Assembly: GCA_020630575.1 (NCBI GenBank)
Contig: JAHDBD010000020.1
Location: 1 to 64,000 of the forward strand
Source of the DNA: Bernardetia sp.
GTDB lineage: Bacteria; Bacteroidota; Bacteroidia; Cytophagales; Bernardetiaceae
DNA length: 64,000 nt
Direction: 5' to 3'
Shown here piece after piece: positions 38,469 to 46,046 of the stretch. The stretch's first letter is position 1. Every line of letters starts with the position of its first letter. The notes beneath the pieces were generated by a model. It was given only the letters and a program-made list of their open reading frames with translations. It was not told the DNA's origin and did not search any database. A program made the position numbers and the translations under genes.

Positions 38469-39872
38469 TTAAATAATCGTCATTTTCTTATCAATTTCTA
38501 AAGCCATTGCTTCTTGTTGTAATTCTACTTTTAGCATTTTTATATAATCTACTACTTCATCAAGGTATTTATTCATGTCTTTTTGGGTAACGTAGGTATG
38601 AACTACATATACTTTTTCATCTACCAAACCTGCTTTTTCGCTATTCCAAACACCTTTTGCTTCTTTGCTTGTTGCTCCTCCAAAACGTTCTGCCAAAAAT
38701 TTGAGTGTTTGTTCGACATACTTAGTTGTATCAATTGGTTTATCAACTGAAATAGTGGAAGGAATAAAAACGCCAATTTGATGTGTTCGTTCCAAACGGT
38801 CTATAATCGCACCTAACATTTCTTCTATTGGACGAGGAATTTTGTAGTTTGCATCTTCCGAATCTACAAGTAAAGGCAAATTTGGAATATAAGGAACATC
38901 AAAATCTGAACCTGCTTTAATTTTTGTTTTCTCGTGTTCTGGACTACAACGATTGATAATAGTAAAAATGGTAGCTTCATCACTTCGCACATGGTCACGA
39001 ATTTGTTTTTGTAATTTTGGAACCACATGCATCGCTTCCTCCAAAGGTGGTGAAACAATAATAATCTGATTGACAAACTCCAGTAGCATTGCCAAATTCT
39101 CATCAATGTACGTTTGATTTTTTAGTGTGATGATGATGTTTTCATAATCTGACATCATCGAATCTAAAAATAAAGTTAGACGAGCAGAAAGTGGTAAATC
39201 GGTATTTTCATCTTGAGAAAGCAAAATATCATAGCCTGCATTATGGTTATAAATCTTTGCTCTTTTACGAATATTCAAATCCGAAATCAAATTCTGAGGT
39301 GTTGGGTACTCTGTATAAACAGTTGTTTGTTTGGTCTGTGCGTGTAAAATACGAGCCAAAGAGTTTCCAATATTTGTTCCTCCTGCGTTTGGCGTAAGAC
39401 TAAAAACCAAAATCAAACGAGCCTTTTTTGATGCTCTTGTTTGTCTTCGATTTGATTCTACCAAATATTTCCCTAACATTTTACAAAGACCAATTCCGAT
39501 TTGAGGATAATCGTACATCATCTGTATAAAATCATCTCGCTGAATAACCAACACATCAACATCGCTCAATGCCGAAACGGTAGCTGAACGAGGTTGATTT
39601 TCTAATATTCCTACTTCTCCAAAGGTATTTCCTGCCATTAGATAAGCAAAAATCTGTTCTTTTCCACTAGCAATAATTTTCTTTACTGCCACAATTCCGT
39701 TGATAATCAAATACAAACTATCACTTGCCTTTCCTTGCCAAACAACCGTTTCATCAGGAAAAAACTGACGCATTTTTGCCTTTGCAGCTATTTTTTCTAG
39801 TGCTTCTTGAGGAAGTGAAGTAAAAAGAGGAGATTGTTTGAGCGATTCTACTTTATTAATTCTATCTATCAC
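38469..39872 (-). CDS. cNMP-binding domain fused to a degenerate MinD-like domain
   Basis: A 467-residue protein with a GTG start and no signal peptide. Residues of about 10-140 form a cyclic-nucleotide-binding domain (ETVVWQGKASDSLYLIING, NTFGEVGILENQPRSATVSA, the phosphate-binding cassette). A middle domain (about 155-380) has the SIMIBI/MinD layout: LILVFSLTPNAGGTNIGNSLA in the P-loop position, but no Lys or Thr/Ser of a true Walker A. It is followed by YENIIITLK and QIIIVSPP. This pairing resembles the linker in patatin-like neuropathy-target-esterase proteins, but no patatin domain is present. The last 80 residues (VYVVHTYVTQKDMNKYLDEV) are unassigned. It may be a signalling sensor lacking ATPase activity. 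Confidence 0.7.
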   Translation of the reverse strand: MIDRINKVESLKQSPLFTSLPQEALEKIAAKAKMRQFFPDETVVWQGKASDSLYLIINGIVAVKKIIASGKEQIFAYLMAGNTFGEVGILENQPRSATVSALSDVDVLVIQRDDFIQMMYDYPQIGIGLCKMLGKYLVESNRRQTRASKKARLILVFSLTPNAGGTNIGNSLARILHAQTKQTTVYTEYPTPQNLISDLNIRKRAKIYNHNAGYDILLSQDENTDLPLSARLTLFLDSMMSDYENIIITLKNQTYIDENLAMLLEFVNQIIIVSPPLEEAMHVVPKLQKQIRDHVRSDEATIFTIINRCSPEHEKTKIKAGSDFDVPYIPNLPLLVDSEDANYKIPRPIEEMLGAIIDRLERTHQIGVFIPSTISVDKPIDTTKYVEQTLKFLAERFGGATSKEAKGVWNSEKAGLVDEKVYVVHTYVTQKDMNKYLDEVVDYIKMLKVELQQEAMALEIDKKMTII

Positions 39873-40004
39873 AGGAATATTTTTTTAAAAACGTTTGGGT
39901 AGGAATACAAATATTAGAATGAATTTTAAAGTTACTATTTTTCTTAGTAAAATGGTAGAATTATTTTTTATGTTTGTATTTTAAGCAAAATTGAAACGAC
40001 TAAT

Positions 40005-40023
40005 CTAAGCGTCTTCGCTTGAA
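40005..40023. repeat. Degenerate AAGCG hairpin
   Basis: CTAAGCGTCTTCGCTTGAA: stem AAGCG/CGCTT with a TCTT loop. It shares the AAGCGTC..GCTTGAA core with the 40-bp palindrome 900 bp away. Confidence 0.4.
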
Positions 40024-40044
40024 TTTTAATATAAAAATAAAAAA

Positions 40045-40869
40045 ATGACTTATACTTTTTCTCAAATTACATCTTACTTAGAATCTATTGCTCCACTCAA
40101 TTTCCAAGAATCTTATGATAATTCTGGACTTTTGGTGGGAAATCCAAATACAGAAATTAAAGGAATTTTGGTGTCTTTAGATACTATAGAATCCGTTATT
40201 GAAGAAGCAAAAGCAAAAAACTTCAATCTAATTGTAGCACATCATCCTATTATTTTTAGAGGTCTAAAAAGCCTTACAGGAAAAAATTATATTGAAAGAA
40301 CGGTTATAAAAGCCATTCAAGAAGGCATCGGAATTTATGCCATTCATACCAATTTGGATAATATTCAAAATGGAGTAAACGCCAAAATAGCCGAAAAAAT
40401 AGGACTTATAAATACACAAATTTTATCTCCAAAACCTAATATTTTTCATAAAGGAAATAATGAAACTCAAAACGTAGGCTCTGGAATGATTGGGGAATTA
40501 TCAGAAGCCATTTCTGTCACTGCTTTTCTAGCAAATCTCAAATCAAAAATGAATTTGCCTTTGATAAAACATACTAGCTTAAAGAATTTCAGGGATAGAA
40601 AAATAAAGAAAATTGCTATCTGTGGTGGTGCAGGAAGTTTTCTTTTAAAAGAAGCTCTCAAAAAAGAAGCTGATTTTTTTATTACAGGAGATTACAAATA
40701 CCACGAATTTTTTGATGCAGAAGATAAAATTGTAATTTGTGATATTGGACACTATGAAAGTGAAGTTTTTACGAAAGATTTATTAGTTGATTTTCTTCAA
40801 GAAAAATTTTCAGATATAAAAATTATAGCTTGTGAAACGAATACAAATCCAGTAGAATATTATTTTTAA
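40045..40869 (+). CDS. Nif3-like dinuclear metal-centre protein
   Basis: A 274-residue NIF3/YbgI-family protein that forms hexamers around a two-metal centre; proposed to be a GTP cyclohydrolase-type or general metal hydrolase, but the role is unproven. Hallmarks are present: PLNFQESYDNSGLLVG, LIVAHHPIIFRGLKSLTG (metal-binding His pair), IYAIHTNLDNIQNGVN, ITGDYKYHEFFDA and CDIGHYESE near the C-terminus. Many Bacteroidota homologues are about 365 residues and carry a PII/CutA-like insertion; this one is the short form. A TATGTTTG box lies at 39969-39976. A perfect 40-bp palindrome lies 33 bp downstream. Confidence 0.9.
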   Translation: MTYTFSQITSYLESIAPLNFQESYDNSGLLVGNPNTEIKGILVSLDTIESVIEEAKAKNFNLIVAHHPIIFRGLKSLTGKNYIERTVIKAIQEGIGIYAIHTNLDNIQNGVNAKIAEKIGLINTQILSPKPNIFHKGNNETQNVGSGMIGELSEAISVTAFLANLKSKMNLPLIKHTSLKNFRDRKIKKIAICGGAGSFLLKEALKKEADFFITGDYKYHEFFDAEDKIVICDIGHYESEVFTKDLLVDFLQEKFSDIKIIACETNTNPVEYYF

Positions 40870-40901
40870 GAAATTATTAGGGAAAAATTTGTAATTTTGA
40901 T

Positions 40902-40941
40902 ACACAACTCGTTCAAGCGTCGACGCTTGAACGAGTTGTGT
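40902..40941. repeat. Perfect 40-bp palindrome
   Basis: The left arm ACACAACTCGTTCAAGCGTC (40902-40921) equals the reverse complement of the right arm exactly, with no loop. It lies between the convergent Nif3 and bifunctional-nuclease genes, next to a separate A/T-flanked terminator. Cruciform-forming; it may belong to a REP-like family, with a weak relative at 40005-40023. Confidence 0.85.
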
Positions 40942-41016
40942 GTAAAATCCTCTACAATTATTTTAAGTTCGGAATTCATTTAAAAATAAAGGTTATTTTA
41001 TTAGTTTTTATCCAAC

Positions 41017-41057
41017 AAAAAAGTCTATCAAAAAATTATAATTTGATAGACTTTTTT
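41017..41057. terminator. Bidirectional terminator after bifunctional-nuclease gene
   Basis: AAAAAAGTCTATCAAA (41017-41032) pairs perfectly with TTTGATAGACTTTTTT (41042-41057). It lies 20 bp past the minus-strand stop codon. Confidence 0.85.
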
Positions 41058-41076
41058 AAAATTCTTTTTGGAAAAA

Positions 41077-41685
41077 TTAATTTCGCTTATTCATTTCATC
41101 TCTAATTTTGGCAGCTTTTTCATAATCTTCATCTGCCACAGCTTTTTCCATTTCAGCTTCTAGTTCTGTTACAGACATAGCTTCTAAAGAAACAGCTTTT
41201 TTCTTTGTTTTCTTTTTCTTGGGTTCTTTTGCACTTTCTTCTTGTTCTAATGCTTCTCCTTCTTCCGAATTTGTAGTGGTGATTCCTGCTTCACGCATAA
41301 TAGTATCGGTTGTAAAGATAGGTGCATCAAAACGCAAACCGATTGCAATGGCATCAGAAGGGCGTGCATCTACAATTACTTTTTTGCCTTCACGCTCATC
41401 CACATAAATCATTTCTGCATAAAAAATACCTTCACGAAGGTCAGAAATTACGATTTCATTGAGTTTAAATTGAAATTGAGTTGCTAAAGATTTGAATAAA
41501 TCGTGCGTCATGGGACGGGTAGAAGTAACTTTTTCTATTTCTATGGCAATTGCCTGTGCTTCAAATCTACCTATAATAATAGGTAAACGGCGATTACCTT
41601 CTTCTTCTTCCAAAATTAAGGCAAAAGAATCGGATTGAGATTGACTAGAGGAAAGTCCTAATATTTGTAAGCGAATTTTGTTCAC
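41077..41685 (-). CDS. Bifunctional nuclease (BFN) domain protein with UVR motif
   Basis: A 202-residue cytoplasmic protein with a GTG start. The DUF151/BFN domain occupies about 1-135: RLPIIIGRFEAQAIAIEIEK, THDLFKSLATQF, VDARPSDAIAIGLRFDAPIF. Some plant homologues have RNase and DNase activity. An Ala/Lys/Glu linker (about 145-170) leads to a C-terminal UvrB/C-type motif, AVADEDYEKAAKIRDEMNKRN. The same two-domain layout is common in Bacteroidota. A possible role is nucleic-acid processing or metabolism; untested. It is divergent from purC. Confidence 0.88.
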   Translation of the reverse strand: MNKIRLQILGLSSSQSQSDSFALILEEEEGNRRLPIIIGRFEAQAIAIEIEKVTSTRPMTHDLFKSLATQFQFKLNEIVISDLREGIFYAEMIYVDEREGKKVIVDARPSDAIAIGLRFDAPIFTTDTIMREAGITTTNSEEGEALEQEESAKEPKKKKTKKKAVSLEAMSVTELEAEMEKAVADEDYEKAAKIRDEMNKRN

Positions 41686-42078
41686 AAGTTCGAGGTGTAG
41701 AAGTGATATAAAAAATTATCTTTATGAAAATACGATTTGTCTATCTTTATTGTATCTAAAATATGGCTATTTATGCCTAAAAATCACGTGCAAAACTACA
41801 AAAAAATGTTTTGAAAGCCTAAAGTTTTTAAAACTCAAAAATAGGAGTTTGTTAGTAAATTTCATTTTACTACCTAATTTTCTTTCAAAATTTATTATAT
41901 TTCTAAGAAACTTCTATATAAACTTGAAAGTCTTTATAAAGTTTGATGTATTTTTGTGAAAAACAAAGATTTTAAAATTCAAATAGAATAATTTAATTGA
42001 ATAAACAAAATCACTCTTTTTAGAAACAACTTGATTTATCAATTTAGATAAGTTAGAACAAAACTTTAAGATACCTAT
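41686..42078. other. Divergent intergenic region before purC
   Basis: 393 bp, very AT-rich. It contains a good plus-strand promoter for purC (41924-41956). On the minus strand a TAGTTTTG box (41791-41798) may serve the BFN gene, though no -33 box is placed. An open frame across it has no convincing coding character. Confidence 0.55.
41924..41956 (+). promoter_or_regulatory. Promoter for purC
   Basis: TTG (41924-41926), a 22-bp spacer and TATTTTTG (41949-41956). The predicted leader is about 115 nt. Confidence 0.5.
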
Positions 42079-43083
42079 ATGACTTCTAAATCTTCTTTAA
42101 AAGATTCTACATTAGATTCAGATTCTAAAATGAAATTTAAAAACCAAACTGATTTTTATCAAGGAAAAGTAAGAGATGTATATTCTTTTCCAAATTTTGT
42201 AGCAATGGTTGCCTCTGATCGTATTTCTGCGTTTGATGTAGTTTTGCCAAAACCAATTCCTTATAAAGGTCAAGTTTTGAATCAACTGGCAGCCTACTTT
42301 CTTGAAAATGCAAAAGATATTGTTCCAAACTGGTTCGAAACAAGTCCACATCCACAAGTCAGTATTGGAAAAAAAGCTAAAACACTACCTGTCGAAATGG
42401 TGATTCGTGGTTATTTGGCTGGACATGCTTGGAGAACTTACAAAGAAGGAAAAAGAATTCTTTGTGGTGTAGAATTACCCGAAGGAATGAAAGAAAATGA
42501 TAAATTTCCAACTCCTATCATTACACCTTCTACAAAAGCTGAAAATGGAGCGCACGATGAAGATATTTCAGAAGCAGAAATTTTGAAACAGGGCTTAGTT
42601 ACAGAAGCACAATGGAAGAAAATGGTAGAATATACACATTCCCTTTTTAGAAGGGGAACTGCACTTGCAGCCGAACGTGGTCTTATTTTGGTAGATACAA
42701 AATATGAATTTGGTGTCTATGTTGATGAAACTGAAAATAATGAAGACAGAGTAATTTTAATAGATGAAATTCATACGCCTGATTCTTCCCGTTATTTTTA
42801 TTCAAAAGAATATCACGAAAAACAGGAAAAAGGAGAACGTCAGAATCAACTTTCTAAAGAATTTGTAAGAGAGTGGCTCATGGAAAATGGTTTTCAGGGA
42901 AAAGAAGGACAAAAAATTCCTGAAATGACTCCAGAGGTTACTGAAAGAATTTCTCAACGCTATTGTCATCTTTATTTTTTACTGACAGGAAAAGAATTAG
43001 ACAAAAATCCTGATTTAATGAATGAAAAAAGCATTGAACAGGCAATTGTCAGTTATCAATCTTCTTTAGTTGGTGGTAATTAG
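42079..43083 (+). CDS. purC: SAICAR synthetase (phosphoribosylaminoimidazole-succinocarboxamide synthase)
   Basis: Ligates aspartate to CAIR with ATP in step 8 of purine synthesis. The 334 residues begin with about 20 extra Ser/Asp/Lys-rich residues before FYQGKVRDVY. The fold's motifs follow: KVRDVYSFPNFVAMVASDRI, AFDVVLPKPIPYKGQVLNQL, VEMVIRGYLAGHAWRTYKEG, PTPIITPSTKAENGAHDEDI (substrate loop) and LILVDTKYEFGVYVD..ILIDEIHTPDSSRYF. This long form is nearer the eukaryote-like PurC of Bacteroidota than the 240-residue E. coli enzyme. It is the only purine gene here. Confidence 0.96.
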   Translation: MTSKSSLKDSTLDSDSKMKFKNQTDFYQGKVRDVYSFPNFVAMVASDRISAFDVVLPKPIPYKGQVLNQLAAYFLENAKDIVPNWFETSPHPQVSIGKKAKTLPVEMVIRGYLAGHAWRTYKEGKRILCGVELPEGMKENDKFPTPIITPSTKAENGAHDEDISEAEILKQGLVTEAQWKKMVEYTHSLFRRGTALAAERGLILVDTKYEFGVYVDETENNEDRVILIDEIHTPDSSRYFYSKEYHEKQEKGERQNQLSKEFVREWLMENGFQGKEGQKIPEMTPEVTERISQRYCHLYFLLTGKELDKNPDLMNEKSIEQAIVSYQSSLVGGN

Positions 43084-43233
43084 TAAACAGTAACTAGTCA
43101 GTTTCATTTTCATATAGAAATTGTTTGAGAATAAAGAAATAAGTTTCATTTTTTCATTCTTAAACAGTTTCATAAGTTATTTTAATCAATGAGATTTTCG
43201 TATTTTTTAGTTTTTAACTCATAATTTTTTATA

Positions 43234-44307
43234 ATGAAAAGAATACTATTTCCTCTTTTAGCTTTATTGATTGTATCAGGTGTGTATGCCTACATGCGAA
43301 CGGATATTTATAAATTTTCAGAGAAAGATTTGAAAGTCATCCATGATACTGACCGAATTGCTGTTCAATTTGTGGCAGAAAAAAGAGTAAAAAATAATGC
43401 TTTTATAGAAAAATTTAAAAATTATTTAGATGAAAATGGAAAAGCAAGCATTGGTATAAATACGTTGCAACGAATCAAACAAGTACAGACACTTTCTTCT
43501 GACCTATTGCAACAAAGTAATGAAATACGAGCGCAATGGCTTCAAAACCCTGATGAAAAACCAACAGATTTGTTACTTAAATTTGCAGAAGCACAAAAAG
43601 AATATATTTCTAAATTAAGGAGCTTTACAGAAATTTCTATCTCTAATTCTGAAATTTTGAATCCTCTTTTTACTGACCCTACAAAAACTTCTTCTTCTAT
43701 TTCTGATGATGAATCAGAAAATGAGTCAGAACAAGTAAGAAAAAATGCTTTCGAAGTAGAAGAATTTGCAGCTTATTTTGATAATCTTCCTGTTGCTGTT
43801 CGTTTGTATACGCTTACTTCCATTGATGCAGCAATTGCCAACCGAGAAGCAGAAGCAATTTATTATATTAGTCAGAAAATAGAATATCCTGTTTTTGAGA
43901 TAAATAACTTAATAAGTATTGTTACACCAAGTGAAATTGTGCTTTCAGAAGGAAATATGTATCAAGCAAAAATGAAAGTAGTGGGTGTTTCTTCATTTAA
44001 CAAACCTCAATTAGAAGTAGAAAATGAAAATATGTATCAAGACCTCAAAACACAGGAAAAAAATGGAATCATAAATATTTCTTTTGTTGCACAAGCAGAT
44101 GATTATGATGAGCGTGGACTTGCTTTCAAAACATGGACTGCTAAAGTTAAAATTCAGCTTCCAAACGGTAAAGATTCTACATTCGTTTTGCAAGAAAACT
44201 ATATTGTTCGTAAAAATAGAAATGGGCTGTCTAGTTCGCCAACTCCTACTGAAATAAATCCAAATGAAACAAATATTATTTATGATGAACCGAGTAATAT
44301 TGAGTAG
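43234..44307 (+). CDS. GldM-like protein (gliding/T9SS-related), stand-alone
   Basis: A 357-residue protein with an N-terminal membrane or signal segment (about 3-21). The region from about 180 to 260 resembles GldM, the inner-membrane/periplasmic component of the type IX secretion motor: EFAAYFDNLPVAVRLYTLTSIDAAIANREAEAIYYISQKI, with a following VxPSEIVLSEGNMYQAKMKV segment that matches GldM's periplasmic D2 start. Full GldM is about 520 residues and follows gldK and gldL; none is adjacent here, and the protein is shorter. It is probably a paralog. The fold call rests on local motif resemblance and should be tested by profile search. Confidence 0.5.
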   Translation: MKRILFPLLALLIVSGVYAYMRTDIYKFSEKDLKVIHDTDRIAVQFVAEKRVKNNAFIEKFKNYLDENGKASIGINTLQRIKQVQTLSSDLLQQSNEIRAQWLQNPDEKPTDLLLKFAEAQKEYISKLRSFTEISISNSEILNPLFTDPTKTSSSISDDESENESEQVRKNAFEVEEFAAYFDNLPVAVRLYTLTSIDAAIANREAEAIYYISQKIEYPVFEINNLISIVTPSEIVLSEGNMYQAKMKVVGVSSFNKPQLEVENENMYQDLKTQEKNGIINISFVAQADDYDERGLAFKTWTAKVKIQLPNGKDSTFVLQENYIVRKNRNGLSSSPTPTEINPNETNIIYDEPSNIE

Positions 44308-44324
44308 AAATTTATTTTAAAAGA

Positions 44325-44356
44325 TTTGTATAACAAATCCCAAAAATGTATTTTTG
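44325..44356 (+). promoter_or_regulatory. Promoter for the tyrosine recombinase
   Basis: TTTG (44325-44328), a 20-bp spacer and TATTTTTG (44349-44356): a close match to consensus. Because the -7 box overlaps the first codons after the ATG at 44346, translation from this transcript must begin downstream, for which GTG at 44394 is the first suitable in-frame start. Confidence 0.6.
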
Positions 44357-44393
44357 TATAAACTTCTTTAAGTCAATTATACAGCAAAAATAC

Positions 44394-45542
44394 GTGGAAA
44401 ATACAAACACAAATCAGTCTTTACGAACGGTTTCAAAAAATAATTTTGGTATCAACCAAACTATTACTTATTTCGAAAAATCTCTTGAAAAACCTCATAA
44501 TTACGTCCGAATAGCAAAGCAGTATCTAGTCTTTACTATGGAGTTTAATTTTGCTATCGACAAAATGAGCTTAGACATGTTTGTGGAAAAAAAAGCAGCT
44601 GTTTACAAAACTGCGTGCAGAAAATTCTTGAAATTTGCGCAAAAAAATGATATTCATAGAGTGTATGATGACACCACACCAAATTATAAAGGAAATAAAT
44701 ATGTATTGGCTTTCCTTGCCAATGCACAATTAAGTGAAAATAGCAAAGAAACCTATTCTAGAGCATTGCAAGAATTTTATTCTTTCATGAATGCGAAATC
44801 TCTTCCTCCTAATCGTACAACTGTTTTATCATTTGTTCAGCAATGCAAAAATAATGGACTGAGTCCACATACCACAAATACATATTTATCAGCCATAAAG
44901 CAGTTTGTACAGTTTTGTGTTTTGAAGCGAGAAGATTTGAAAATAGAAAAAAAGTTAGTAGAGCAAATGCGTGATGTAGCCTATGTAAAAGTATTGAAAA
45001 CAGGAGGAACAACAAAAAAATACGCTAAAGATTCGCTCACAGAACAAGAACGTACTCATTTATTAAAAACCATTACCAACTCAAAGGATAAAGCAATTAT
45101 CGGACTTATGGCATATCAAGGTTTGAGAACGATTGAGGTAGTGCGTTTGTCGTGGAAAGATATAAAAGTGCAAGAAGGAAAAAATTACTTAGCTGTTTGG
45201 GGAAAAGGACGAGAAGAAAAAGAACTCATTCCACTTTTACCAGAATGCCACAAGATTTTGATTGATTATCAAATGTCTATCACTCGTCCAGAGGGAAGTA
45301 TGTTTGATTTTAAGGAAACAAGTAGCATCAGAAAAATTACAAATAAATGGCTCACTATAGCAGGATTAAAACGTGAAAATGTTTCTGCACACAGTTTGCG
45401 CCATACTGTTGCACAGCTTATGCTTGATAAAGGAATTCCAAAACCAATGGTTCAGCGTTTTCTACGACACAAATCTGAATCTATGACAAGCACCTACACA
45501 GCAAAACAAGAAGATAGAGAGTTTTTGAATTATGAGTTTTGA
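44394..45542 (+). CDS. Tyrosine recombinase / integrase
   Basis: Site-specific recombinase, about 382 residues from GTG at 44394 (VENTNTNQ); an ATG at 44346 lies inside the promoter. The N-terminal SAM-like/core-binding domain (about 95-195) is followed by the catalytic domain with all key residues: Arg in QGLRTIEV, Lys in GKGREEKE, HxxR in HSLRHT, His in FLRHKS and the nucleophile Tyr in STYTA. It resembles XerC/D-type proteins or integrases of small elements. No other mobile-element genes, attachment sites or tRNA are adjacent, so it may be a solitary domesticated recombinase. A decayed gene follows. Confidence 0.9.
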   Translation: MENTNTNQSLRTVSKNNFGINQTITYFEKSLEKPHNYVRIAKQYLVFTMEFNFAIDKMSLDMFVEKKAAVYKTACRKFLKFAQKNDIHRVYDDTTPNYKGNKYVLAFLANAQLSENSKETYSRALQEFYSFMNAKSLPPNRTTVLSFVQQCKNNGLSPHTTNTYLSAIKQFVQFCVLKREDLKIEKKLVEQMRDVAYVKVLKTGGTTKKYAKDSLTEQERTHLLKTITNSKDKAIIGLMAYQGLRTIEVVRLSWKDIKVQEGKNYLAVWGKGREEKELIPLLPECHKILIDYQMSITRPEGSMFDFKETSSIRKITNKWLTIAGLKRENVSAHSLRHTVAQLMLDKGIPKPMVQRFLRHKSESMTSTYTAKQEDREFLNYEF

Positions 45543-45552
45543 AAGAAGAATA

Positions 45553-45809
45553 ATGGAAAAAGTAAAATTTGATCAAAAGAAAAACAGTATATTGATAAGC
45601 CTTTTAAAGGCTAGTACATTCATCTTAGTACAAGATATATTTATGATAGAAATGTATATATTGATTTGAGGTTGTTCCCTACATGGGTTTATATAATAGG
45701 TGGTATATATATGTTTTTTGTACCTATACTTTGGAGGAATATGAAAACTTTAGAAGGCTTATTATGTATTACAAATGTCATATTGAGTTTTTTTATATAC
45801 CCTTATTAG
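45553..45809 (+). pseudogene. Frameshifted small membrane-protein gene
   Basis: An ATG at 45553 opens MEKVKFDQKKNSILISLLKAS and then stops near 45667. A second frame, without its own start, continues from about 45620 as TRYIYDRNVYIDLRLFPTW and then a hydrophobic segment (VYIIGGIYMFFVPILW), ending at 45809. Read together with one shift near 45615-45635 they give a plausible protein of about 85 residues with two membrane segments. Family not recognised. The rest of the 45543-46046 gap shows no gene. It could be a sequencing error or true decay beside the recombinase. Confidence 0.4.
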
Positions 45810-46046
45810 TAAAATTTCTTTTAACATATCCTCATCTGTTTATAGTTAAGTAACTTTACTCATTTGGTGCAATATTTCCAACTTATGCCTACTATTTTTT
45901 CAGCATATACAGACGAAAAAACAAGTACAAAATAGAATCTTGACTTAGAATAATATAATATTTTCGTATTTTAGAATAATCATTTCCTTTGAGCAAAAAT
46001 GACAAATATTTAAATCTTATAATTTTTATTTTATAACTACCTCTTC

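Noticed and set aside
41678-41959. Open frame of 93 residues between the BFN gene and purC
   Set aside because: Very AT-rich, no recognisable domain, overlaps the BFN 5' end and the purC promoter; most likely non-coding.
44346-44393. ATG at 44346 as recombinase start
   Set aside because: The codons lie inside a consensus promoter, so an mRNA from it would lack this ATG.
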